Shown here in pieces: positions 32,942 to 40,811 of a stretch of 50,249 bases of DNA; within the stretch, counting starts at the first letter, position 1; the number at the start of each line of letters is the position of its first letter. Source of the stretch: Microbacterium sp. GTDB taxonomy: Bacteria > Actinomycetota > Actinomycetes > Actinomycetales > Microbacteriaceae. The position numbers and the translations under genes are program-made. Where the stretch lies: NCBI GenBank assembly GCA_002703245.1, contig NZTV01000028.1:1-50249 (forward strand), given 5' to 3'. Below the pieces are notes generated by a model. It worked only from the letters and a program-made list of their open reading frames with translations. It was not told the DNA's origin and made no database searches.

Positions 32942-33736
32942 TCAGGCGTTCTTCGCGTCACGCCACCGCAGCCAGCCGCGGACGAGCTCGTAATCCCACT
33001 CGGGGCCGTCCAGCCCCAACGTGAACAGGCGTGTGCCGGCGTCGTAGAGGGCGTCTGCGACACTCTCGTCGCGTCTGGCGAGCTCGTTGGAGACGACGAG
33101 GTCACCGGTGTCGCGTTCTTCGGTCCCGGCCCACCGCTCGATCACCGACAGCTTGTGGGGCAGCTCGTCGGGGGCGACGAAGCTATGCCAGATGTTCGCG
33201 TGCCGCGCGACGAATCGGAGCGTCTTCTGCTCGCCCTTGCCGCCGATCATGATCGGGATGCGGCGGGTGGGCTGCGGATTCAGCCGGTCCCAGCGGGCGG
33301 TGACCTTCTCGAGCCCGCCTTCGAGGTCGTTCAGACGGCTCCCGGCCGTGCCGAACTCGTAGCCGTACTCGTCGTAGTCGCGCTCGAACCATCCCGAGCC
33401 GGTGCCGAAGATGAACCGGCCCACGCCGTCCTTCGCACTGATGTGATCGAGTGTGCGGGCCATGTCGGCCTGCAGGTCGGCATTGCGGTAGCTGTTGCAG
33501 TTGACGAGGGCGCCGAACTCGACCCGCTCGGTCTGCTCCGCCCAGGCCCCGAGCATCGTCCAGGACTCGAAGTGCAGACCGTCGGGTTCCCCGAACAGCG
33601 GGAAGAAGTGATCCCAGTTGAAGAGGATGTCCACGCCCATCTCCTCCAGCCGGAGGACCGCGTCGCGAAGGTCGGAGTACTGGACGTGCTGAGGCCGCAG
33701 CTGGACGCCGAGGCGAACCGGTGTGTCGAGGAGCAT
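32942..33736 (-). CDS. LLM class F420-dependent oxidoreductase
   Basis: 264 residues of the luciferase-like monooxygenase family. It starts RLGVQLRPQHVQYSDLRDAVLRLEEMGVDILFNWDHFFPLFG, then GTGSGWFERDYDEYGYEFG and IPIMIGGKGEQKTLRFVARHANIWH, the F420/FMN-site segments of TIGR03-type actinobacterial members. It would use reduced F420 or FMN on an unknown substrate. It lies between menB and menC, but no step of menaquinone synthesis is known to need it. TAGGCT (33743-33748) is 6 nt before the ATG; menC diverges 47 bp away. Confidence 0.88.
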   Translation of the reverse strand: MLLDTPVRLGVQLRPQHVQYSDLRDAVLRLEEMGVDILFNWDHFFPLFGEPDGLHFESWTMLGAWAEQTERVEFGALVNCNSYRNADLQADMARTLDHISAKDGVGRFIFGTGSGWFERDYDEYGYEFGTAGSRLNDLEGGLEKVTARWDRLNPQPTRRIPIMIGGKGEQKTLRFVARHANIWHSFVAPDELPHKLSVIERWAGTEERDTGDLVVSNELARRDESVADALYDAGTRLFTLGLDGPEWDYELVRGWLRWRDAKNA

Positions 33737-33783
33737 GGGGTCAGCCTATGGCCGCACCGCTGCAGGCGGGGCAGGATGAGGGC

Positions 33784-34785
33784 ATGTCGATCACGCCCCT
33801 CCCGACACTCGATGACATCCTGGCCACGGCTCGAGTCGTCTCCCTGCCCCTGACCACCCGCTTCCGGGGCGTGCAGACCCGCGAAGCGGTTCTCTTCGAG
33901 GGCCCGGAGGGGTGGGCGGAGTTCTCCCCGTTCGTCGAGTATGTCGACGCGGAGGCCGCGACCTGGCTCGACGCCGCCCTCGACTTCGCGTGGCGGCCGC
34001 AGCCGCCCGCGGTGCGCGGGAGCATCCCCGTCAACGCCACCGTCCCGGCGGTGGCCCCCGCAGAGGTGCGGGGGATCCTCGCCCGCTTCGACGGCTGCCG
34101 TACCGCCAAAGTGAAGGTCGCCGAGCGGGGACAGGTACTCGCCGACGACGTGTCCCGGGTGCGGGCCGTCCGCGAGGCGATGGGCCCCGAGGGGCGCATC
34201 CGCGTCGACGCCAACGGCGGCTGGAACCTCGACGAGGCCGAACACGCGGTGCACGCCCTCGCCGAGTTCGATCTCGAGTACATCGAGCAGCCCTGCGCGC
34301 TGGTCGACGAGCTCGCCGAACTCCGCCGCCGCATCCGGTACCTCGGTATCCCGATCGCCGCCGACGAGAGCGTACGGAAAGCGGACGACCCGATCGCGGT
34401 GGTCGCCGCCGGAGCGGCGGACCTCGTCGTGGTGAAAGTCCAGCCGCTCGGCGGCGTCCGACGCGCACTGTCGATCGTCGCCGACGCCGGGGTTCCCGCC
34501 GTGGTCTCCAGCGCCCTGGACACCTCGATCGGCCTCGGCATGGGCGCCGCGCTCGCCGCGAGCCTGCCGCAGCTGACGTTCGACTGCGGGCTGGGCACGG
34601 CTTCCCTGCTGGCCGCGGACGTGACCTCGAACCCCCTCACGGCTCGCGGCGGCGAGATCGCCGTGCGACGGATCACACCCGACGCGGCGCTCCTCGACGA
34701 GCATGCGGCACCGGAGGGGCGGCAGCGGTGGTGGTCCGACCGCCTCGCCCGCTGCTACGAGGTGCTCCACCGGCGGCTCAGCTGA
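33784..34785 (+). CDS. menC: o-succinylbenzoate synthase
   Basis: 333 residues from ATG 33784, enolase superfamily. Catalytic and metal residues are visible: KVKV (base), RVDANGGWN (Asp), EYIEQP (Glu), ADES (Asp) and VVKVQPLGG (second Lys). The ~330-residue form with short capping domain is typical of actinobacterial MenC. It dehydrates SHCHC to o-succinylbenzoate. CAGGAT 6 nt before the ATG is a near-consensus -10, consistent with a leaderless start. Its end overlaps the end of the convergent TetR gene by 8 bp. A menH gene is not seen in the window. Confidence 0.93.
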   Translation: MSITPLPTLDDILATARVVSLPLTTRFRGVQTREAVLFEGPEGWAEFSPFVEYVDAEAATWLDAALDFAWRPQPPAVRGSIPVNATVPAVAPAEVRGILARFDGCRTAKVKVAERGQVLADDVSRVRAVREAMGPEGRIRVDANGGWNLDEAEHAVHALAEFDLEYIEQPCALVDELAELRRRIRYLGIPIAADESVRKADDPIAVVAAGAADLVVVKVQPLGGVRRALSIVADAGVPAVVSSALDTSIGLGMGAALAASLPQLTFDCGLGTASLLAADVTSNPLTARGGEIAVRRITPDAALLDEHAAPEGRQRWWSDRLARCYEVLHRRLS

Positions 34786-35410
34786 CCAGAAGGGCGGCCG
34801 CGATCGATCCCAGCTCATCGCCGATGTGGCGCCCGAGCTCCTCCGCGCCCAGACCGGCCATCACCCCGCGTACGGCCACGGATTCCCACGAGGTGACCAG
34901 GATCCGAGCCACCTCGCGCGTGGTGAGCCGGAAGCTCACCCCGCTCTGAGTCGCCACGTCGTCGAGCAACCGCGCCACGCTCGCGCACGTCGCCGCCTCC
35001 TGTTCGAGGTACGCCTCGGCCAGATCCGGGTCGCGCAGCGCGTGGATGCGGATCTCGTTGAACAACAAGACCCCGAAGCGGTCGTCCGGCGCGAGGCCCA
35101 GGACGTGGTTGACGATGTCGACGGCGTTGCCGGGGGTGACGTCGAGGCGTCCTTCGGCTTCGAGGGCGGCGACCCCCTCGCGGACGCCGCGGACCCTCCG
35201 GTCGGCGACGAGGCCGACGAGGGCGAAGAACAGTTCTTCCTTCGAGGCGAAGTTGGAGTAGAACGCGCCGCGCGTGAACCCGGCGGCGTCGCAGATCGTC
35301 TCGACCGACGCCGCATCCATGCCGACCTCCGCGAACACCTCTGCCGCGGCGTCCAGCAGCTTCTGGCGCGTGGCCTCGCGTCTGCGCGAGATGGTCCCCG
35401 TGTCGCTCAT
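34778..35410 (-). CDS. TetR/AcrR family transcriptional regulator
   Basis: 210 residues from ATG 35408-35410, with GGAGGAAG upstream. The N-terminal HTH reads ATRQKLLDAAAEVFAEVGMDAASVETICDAAGFTRGAFYSNFASKEELF, a textbook TetR domain. The C-terminal ligand domain is of TetR_C type without clear specificity. It is divergent from the MMPL gene, and a GATACA-GAAC-TGTATC palindrome lies in between. It therefore probably represses the MMPL-YhgE pair and itself, with a lipid-like or hydrophobic ligand as inducer (inference). Confidence 0.9.
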   Translation of the reverse strand: MSDTGTISRRREATRQKLLDAAAEVFAEVGMDAASVETICDAAGFTRGAFYSNFASKEELFFALVGLVADRRVRGVREGVAALEAEGRLDVTPGNAVDIVNHVLGLAPDDRFGVLLFNEIRIHALRDPDLAEAYLEQEAATCASVARLLDDVATQSGVSFRLTTREVARILVTSWESVAVRGVMAGLGAEELGRHIGDELGSIAAALLVS

Positions 35411-35489
35411 GCGCTTCCTCCCCGCCGATTCTCACACGAGGCATCCAGGGAGTCGCATGAGAAGTTCATTACGATACGACGGAGCCGTC

Positions 35490-35505
35490 GATACAGAACT
35501 GTATC
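35490..35505. promoter_or_regulatory. candidate TetR operator
   Basis: GATACA-GAAC-TGTATC is a perfect 6-4-6 inverted repeat located 30 nt before the MMPL start and 80 nt before the TetR start. A further GATAC with GACGG-AG-CCGTC lies just upstream (35473-35489), possibly a second half-site. Position between divergent genes supports an operator role. Confidence 0.55.
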
Positions 35506-35534
35506 CATTTCCGCCCGACCGTCCCGGAGGACGC

Positions 35535-38300
35535 GTGTCCACTCTGCTCTTCAGCCTCGGCCGCTGGTCGTACCGCCACCCGTGGCGCGTGCTCGTCGCC
35601 TGGCTCCTCCTGCTCGTGGTCACCGCCGTCGGCGCGCTCACGTTCATGAAGGGGACCGACAACTCCTTCTCGATTCCCGGAACGGAGGCCGAGGAGGGGC
35701 TCGAGCAGCTGGATCGCACGTTCCCCCAGGCCAGCGGCACCAGCGCGCAGGTGTTCGTGGCCACGGGGTCGGCCGATGCCGGCATGACCGACCCGCTGTA
35801 CGCCGACGCCGTCGGTGCCGCCATCGAGGACTTCGAGGCACTCGACGGCGTCCTCGCCGTCACCGACCCGTTCGACGAGAACGTCTCCGGCCTCGTCTCC
35901 GACGACGACCGGGCCGCCATCATCCGCGTCCAGCTCGACGGCCAGCCCAGCACCCTGCCGAGCGGGACCACCGCCGCGCTCCAGCAGGTCGCCGACGACC
36001 TCGACGCCGCACTGCCCGAGGAAGCAGAGGTCGTGCTCGGCGGCGACCTCTTCTCCGCCTCGATCCCCGCCCTCTCCCCCGTCGAGGCGGTGGGTGTACT
36101 CATCGCCCTGTTCGTCCTGATCATCACCTTCCGCTCGATCGCGGTCGCATGGTTCCCCCTCGTGAGCGCACTCATCGGGGTCTCACTGTCGGTCGCCCTC
36201 ATCTACGTCGCCACCGCCTTCGCGACCGTCTCATCGACGACGCCCATGCTCGCCGTGATGCTCGGCCTCGCGGTCGGCATCGACTACGCACTGTTCATCG
36301 TCGCGCGCCACCAGGACCAGGTGCGCGAGGGGATGGCCGTGGAGGAATCCGCGGCCCGCGCGACCGGCACCGCCGGCTCGGCGGTCGTCTTCGCCGGGGT
36401 CACGGTCCTCATCGCCCTCATCGGGCTGTCGTTCGCGAACATCCCGTTCCTGACCACCATGGGCGTCGCCGCGTCCGTCGCCGTCGCGATCGCCGTCCTC
36501 GTGGCCCTCACCCTCACCCCCGCGCTGCTCGGCTTCGCGAAAGGGCGGGTCGTGGGCTGGCCTCGCCGCGCGCGCCGCGTCCGCCGCGCACCGCACCGTG
36601 GGTTCGCCGAACGGTGGGTGCGCCTCGTGACCAGGCACCCCGTCATCACGACCGTCGCCGTCGTCGCGACCCTGGGCACCATGGCGATCCCGGCCGCGAG
36701 CCTGACGCTGGCCCTCCCCAACGCCGGCACGCAGCCGACCTCGAGCGAGGCACGCCAGACCTACGACCTCACCGCCGAGTACTTCGGACCGGGCGAGAAC
36801 GGTCCCCTCATCCTCACCGGCACCATCGTCACCTCCACCGACCCGGTCGGACTCATGGACGATCTGGCCGACGAGATCGCCGAGGTCCCCGGGGTCAAGG
36901 AGATCGCCGTCGCCACCCCGAACGAGACCGCCGACACCGGGCTCATCCAGGTCGTCCCGACCACCGCGCCCGACGCCCCCGAGACGGCCGACCTGGTGCG
37001 CGAGCTGCGCTCCCACCACGACGAGTGGCTCGACGAGTACGGGGTCGACCTCAAGGTCACCGGATTCACCGCGGTCGGCATCGACATCAGCGACCGGTTG
37101 GGCGCGGCGCTGATCCCGTTCGGGATCTTCGTGGTCGGCCTGTCGCTGATCCTCCTGACGATCGTGTTCCGCTCGATCTGGGTTCCGCTGAAGGCGGCCG
37201 CCGGCTACCTGCTGTCGGTCGCCGCGGCCTTCGGCGTCGTCGCGGCCGTATTCGAGTGGGGCTGGTTCGCCGATGCACTGCACGTCACACGGGTCGGCCC
37301 CGTCATCAGCTTCATGCCCATCATCCTCATGGGCGTGCTGTTCGGCCTGGCGATGGACTATCAGGTCTTCCTGGTCTCGAGGATGCGCGAAGACTATGTC
37401 CACGCCCGTCGCGCCCGCCGGGGTCGAGCCGCCCGGCTCACGGCCGTCGGCGCCGTGCGCACCGGATTCGTCTCGTCGGCACGTGTGGTCACCGCCGCCG
37501 CGGTGATCATGTTCGCCGTGTTCGCGGCGTTCGTCCCCGAAGGCGACTCGTCGATCAAGCCGATCGCGCTGGGGCTGGCCGTCGGCATCGCCGTCGACGC
37601 GTTCCTGGTGCGGATGACCCTCGTCCCGGCGGTCATGGCCCTCCTCGGGGACAAGGCGTGGTGGATCCCCCGGTGGCTCGACCGTATCCTCCCCCACTTC
37701 GACATCGAAGGCGAAGCCGTCGAGCGCGAGCGGGCGCTGGCCTCGTGGCCGGAACCGGACACGACCGCGGTCGCCGTCGCCGAGGACCTCGAGGTGCGCA
37801 CCGACACCGGCGTCCTGTTCGGCGGTGCGACATTCCGCGCCGAACCGGGTGACACGCTGCTGGTCACCGGCGACGCCGCGGCCGCGCGGGCCTTCGCCCT
37901 GACGATCGCCGGACGGCTGGCACCGTCCGGCGGGCGACTCCGCGTCGCCGGGCACCTGTTGCCCGGACGCGCCGCCTGGGTGCGCGCACACGTCGGTCTC
38001 GCACTCCTCGGCGACGCCGACCAGCCGCTCGAGGCCCTGCGCTCGGCGGTTCGCGGCACGCGGCTCGTCGTCGTCGACGGCCTCGACCTGCTCGACCGCG
38101 CCGGGCGCGACCAGGCCGCAGCACTCCTCCGCGATGCCGCACGCGGTGCCGCCCCATCCGGTCCCCTCACCGTCGTGGCGACCGCGCGCACGGAAGGGCC
38201 CGTCCTCGCGGTGCTCTCCGACGCCCACCGTCCGGGCGTCCAGGCCCTGAGCCTGAGCGCCCACCCGATCCGCACCACCGCATCCGAGGTGAACGCATGA
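35535..38300 (+). CDS. MMPL/RND family transporter with degenerate ABC-like C-terminal domain
   Basis: 921 residues from GTG 35535, after CCGGAGG. TM1 is at 15-37. MMPL core halves contain AVGIDYALFIVARHQDQ (about 244) and LAMDYQVFLVSRMREDY (about 598), each within a TM bundle, with two extracytoplasmic domains. After the last helix (about 720), residues ~741-915 resemble an ABC ATPase: FGGATFRAEPGDTLLVTGDAAAARAFALTIAG, then SGGRLRVAGHLL, then TRLVVVDGLDLLDRAG. The Walker A position reads GDAAAARA, lacking Lys and Ser/Thr, and no LSGGQ is present, so it cannot be a normal ATPase. MMPL pumps use proton force. ATGA overlap couples it to the YhgE gene. Confidence 0.85.
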   Translation: MSTLLFSLGRWSYRHPWRVLVAWLLLLVVTAVGALTFMKGTDNSFSIPGTEAEEGLEQLDRTFPQASGTSAQVFVATGSADAGMTDPLYADAVGAAIEDFEALDGVLAVTDPFDENVSGLVSDDDRAAIIRVQLDGQPSTLPSGTTAALQQVADDLDAALPEEAEVVLGGDLFSASIPALSPVEAVGVLIALFVLIITFRSIAVAWFPLVSALIGVSLSVALIYVATAFATVSSTTPMLAVMLGLAVGIDYALFIVARHQDQVREGMAVEESAARATGTAGSAVVFAGVTVLIALIGLSFANIPFLTTMGVAASVAVAIAVLVALTLTPALLGFAKGRVVGWPRRARRVRRAPHRGFAERWVRLVTRHPVITTVAVVATLGTMAIPAASLTLALPNAGTQPTSSEARQTYDLTAEYFGPGENGPLILTGTIVTSTDPVGLMDDLADEIAEVPGVKEIAVATPNETADTGLIQVVPTTAPDAPETADLVRELRSHHDEWLDEYGVDLKVTGFTAVGIDISDRLGAALIPFGIFVVGLSLILLTIVFRSIWVPLKAAAGYLLSVAAAFGVVAAVFEWGWFADALHVTRVGPVISFMPIILMGVLFGLAMDYQVFLVSRMREDYVHARRARRGRAARLTAVGAVRTGFVSSARVVTAAAVIMFAVFAAFVPEGDSSIKPIALGLAVGIAVDAFLVRMTLVPAVMALLGDKAWWIPRWLDRILPHFDIEGEAVERERALASWPEPDTTAVAVAEDLEVRTDTGVLFGGATFRAEPGDTLLVTGDAAAARAFALTIAGRLAPSGGRLRVAGHLLPGRAAWVRAHVGLALLGDADQPLEALRSAVRGTRLVVVDGLDLLDRAGRDQAAALLRDAARGAAPSGPLTVVATARTEGPVLAVLSDAHRPGVQALSLSAHPIRTTASEVNA

Positions 38301-40384
38301 CCCTTCCGATCGAACGCGCGCGCACCCGGCGCCCCGTGACCTGGCTGACCGTGATCGGCGCCCTTCTGCTTCCCGTGGTCATCGGCGCGATCCTGGTCGC
38401 AGCCTTCTACGACCCCGCCGAACGCCTCGACGGCGTCACGGCGGCGATCGTGAACGACGACGATCCGGTGACCATCGACGACCAGCTCGTGCCGCTGGGT
38501 CGCCAGCTCACAGCCGGCCTCGTCGAGGGCTCCGACGAGTTGCCGAGCAACCTCGACTGGACCATCACGAACGACGACGACGCCGCTTCGGGGCTGGCCG
38601 ACGGCACCTACACGGCCGTCGTCACGATCCCCTCGAACTTCTCGGCCGCCGCGACCTCCACGACCGGAGACGACCCCGAACGAGCCGTGATCGAGGTCAC
38701 CACGGCGCCCGACAACCTCGTCGTCGACGACGCCATCACCGCGCAGATCACCTCCGCCGCCGCATCTGTCATGGGCCAGGAGCTGTCGGAGGTCTATCTC
38801 GAGAACGTGTTCCTCGGTTTCACCACGCTGGGCGACCAGCTCGGCGAGGCGGCCGGCGGCGCCGATGAACTCGCCGACGGCGCCGACCAGCTCGCCGAGG
38901 GAACGTCTCAGTACGTCGACGGCATCGGCGAGCTCGCCTCCGGTACGCAGCCGCTGGCCACCGGCGCCGCGGCCCTCGCGCCGGGCATCGACGAGATCGC
39001 CTCCGGAGCATCCGCCCTGTCCGCGGGCGGCTATGAGGCCGCCGACGGGATCGACGAGCTCGCCGGGGGCGCTGCCGCCCTGTCGACGGGCGCCTCCGAC
39101 CTCGCCGGCGGACTGTCCTCCCTCGCCGACCTCACCGCCCAGATCCCCACGATCCCGCAGGGTGTCATCGACGCGGCCGACCGCGTGGCCGCGAACAGCG
39201 GCGAGATCGAACAGGTCGTCACCGGGTCTGCGGCGGCACTGACGGCGCTCGCCGACCAGTGCCGCGCAACCGGTGACACAGGTCAGATCTGCACCGAGAT
39301 CATCGTCCTGGCCGACGACGCGAACGCCGCGCTGCCGACCATCACCGAGATCCTCGACGACTCGGATGAGATCGCCGCCGGCCTCGCGCAGTTCCAGGAC
39401 GCCGGACCGCAGCTGACGGCCGCCTTGGAGGCCTCCGCCGCCGGTGCCGACGAGATCGCCGCCGGCATCGGCGGGGTCGCCGGGGGCGCGACCGAAGCCG
39501 CCACCGGGGTCCGCGATATCGCCGGGGGCACCGCGGCGCTCGGCACCGGCGCCGCGGAGGCGGCCACCGGCGCCGCGCAGCTCGCCGACGGGATGCAACA
39601 GGTGGCCGCCGGTGCACAGGCCGCCGCAGACGGGGGCACCGAGTTGGTGTCCGGTTCTCAGCAGACCGCCGACGGCGCCGGCGAACTCGCCGCCGGGCTG
39701 CAGTCCGCCGTCGACGAGATCCCCACCTACACCGACGACGAGGCCCAGACGCTGGCGAGTGTCGTCGCCGACCCCGTGGAAGCCGACGGCATCGGAACCG
39801 ACCTGTTCGGCGCCACGGCCGTCCCGCTGCTCGCCGCACTGGCACTGTGGATCGGCGGCCTCGGCACCTTCGTCGCCCTCCAGGCGGTCACCGCCCGCGC
39901 GCTGACCTCCCGATCCACCTCGGCGCTGCTGGCCGTACGTACCCTCGCCCCGGGGGCGGCGATCGGCGCGGCGCAGGGGCTGCTGGTCGCCGGGGTCGTG
40001 CAGGTGGCGGCGAGCTACGAGGTCGGCGAGTGGTCCGTCTTCGCCGGGATGTGCGTCATCGCGGGAGTCGCGTTCGCCGCGGTGAATCAGGCACTGGTGG
40101 CCGTGTTCGGTGGTGCAGGACGATGGATCGCGGCGCTCGTGGCCGTGCTGACCGTCGCGGCGGGCATCGTCTCGACGGTCCCCGGCTGGCTCGGCTCGCT
40201 CGCCGCCGCCATGCCGACCGCCCCCGCCTACAACGGCATGGTCGCCGCCTTGACCGGCCAGGGAAGCGTCGGTGCGGCCCTGGTCGGCCTGTCGGTCTGG
40301 GCCGTCCTCTCGGTGCTCGCCACCGTGATCGCCGTGGCCCGACACCGCTCCGCACCCGCGGCCGCCTCCGCAACACCCGTGTAG
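38297..40384 (+). CDS. YhgE/Pip domain membrane protein with long Gly/Ala repeat region
   Basis: 695 residues. TM1 (about 16-37) is followed by an extracytoplasmic YhgE/Pip domain: AAIVNDDDPVTIDDQLVPLGRQLTAGL, then DWTITNDDDAASGLADGTYTAVVTIPSNFSAA. Residues ~180-310 and ~395-475 are short repeats of the form GAxxLAxGAxxLxxG, typical of the X-YhgE repeat family, predicted to form a helical rod. Five helices close the protein (about 505-690). The family includes phage-infection protein Pip and type VII secretion EsaA-related proteins; ABC-2-like export roles are proposed. Its ATG overlaps the MMPL stop, so both form one operon under the TetR regulator. Confidence 0.88.
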   Translation: MTLPIERARTRRPVTWLTVIGALLLPVVIGAILVAAFYDPAERLDGVTAAIVNDDDPVTIDDQLVPLGRQLTAGLVEGSDELPSNLDWTITNDDDAASGLADGTYTAVVTIPSNFSAAATSTTGDDPERAVIEVTTAPDNLVVDDAITAQITSAAASVMGQELSEVYLENVFLGFTTLGDQLGEAAGGADELADGADQLAEGTSQYVDGIGELASGTQPLATGAAALAPGIDEIASGASALSAGGYEAADGIDELAGGAAALSTGASDLAGGLSSLADLTAQIPTIPQGVIDAADRVAANSGEIEQVVTGSAAALTALADQCRATGDTGQICTEIIVLADDANAALPTITEILDDSDEIAAGLAQFQDAGPQLTAALEASAAGADEIAAGIGGVAGGATEAATGVRDIAGGTAALGTGAAEAATGAAQLADGMQQVAAGAQAAADGGTELVSGSQQTADGAGELAAGLQSAVDEIPTYTDDEAQTLASVVADPVEADGIGTDLFGATAVPLLAALALWIGGLGTFVALQAVTARALTSRSTSALLAVRTLAPGAAIGAAQGLLVAGVVQVAASYEVGEWSVFAGMCVIAGVAFAAVNQALVAVFGGAGRWIAALVAVLTVAAGIVSTVPGWLGSLAAAMPTAPAYNGMVAALTGQGSVGAALVGLSVWAVLSVLATVIAVARHRSAPAAASATPV

Positions 40385-40433
40385 ACCGCACCACCGCGCT
40401 CACGTGTCACCGGACGTCGACTCGTGAGCGGAG

Positions 40434-40751
40434 AGTGGGGTGCTCGTCACCGCGGTGCACCCGAAGGCGTTCGGGCAGGCTCTGGGCGTCGTGCGGCGCG
40501 GAGCGACGATCGTTTTCGTGGGGCTGCCCCCGGGGGATTTCCCCGCCGACATCTTCGACATCGTCCTGCGAGGCATCACGATCCGCGGTTCGATCGTCGG
40601 CACACGTCAGGACATGGTCGAAGCCCTCGACCTCTTCGCCCGCGGCGAGATCCACCCGACGGTCGCCACCGAGTCGCTCGAAGACATCAACGACATCTTC
40701 GAACGGATGGAACGCGGCCAGATCGAAGGTCGCATCGTCATGACGTACTGA
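40434..40751 (+). pseudogene. 3' remnant of zinc-type alcohol dehydrogenase
   Basis: The frame gives about 105 residues (GVLVTAVHPKAFGQALGVVRRG...GLPPGDFPADIFDIVLRGITIRGSIVGTRQDMVEALDLFARGEIHP...) ending IEGRIVMTY. This corresponds to the C-terminal third of AdhP-like dehydrogenases. The N-terminal catalytic domain with its zinc cysteines and the Rossmann GxGxxG are missing, and a TGA stop (40425-40427) closes the frame upstream. The fragment still ends properly before a strong terminator. It is best read as a decayed gene whose 5' part was deleted, possibly when the YhgE operon was inserted beside it. A short expressed protein from GTG 40440 cannot be excluded. Confidence 0.75.
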
Positions 40752-40762
40752 CGCTCGACACA

Positions 40763-40798
40763 GAAGACCCCCGGGGCCGGATCGGCCCGGGGGTCTTC
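40763..40798. terminator. strong bidirectional terminator hairpin
   Basis: GAAGACCCCCGGGGCC (40763-40778) pairs with GGCCCGGGGGTCTTC (40784-40798) through about 15 bp with one unpaired G. It sits between the dehydrogenase remnant and the convergent ccsB gene and can end transcription from both sides. Confidence 0.85.
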
Positions 40799-40811
40799 TC
40801 GTGCGAGGACG

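Noticed and set aside
34703..37852. Plus-strand open frame of over 1000 codons covering TetR and much of the MMPL gene
   Set aside because: Product is Arg/His/Pro-rich with no domain. The two real genes inside it have complete families, start signals and an operator between them.
38850..39720. DNA tandem repeat or CRISPR-like array in the YhgE gene
   Set aside because: The periodicity is at protein level (GAxxLAxG), with varied codons and no fixed spacers.
36231..40345. Very long minus-strand frames opposite the MMPL and YhgE genes
   Set aside because: Composition reflects the complement of Ala/Gly/Asp codons. No start sites or motifs are seen, and the plus strand encodes recognisable transporters.
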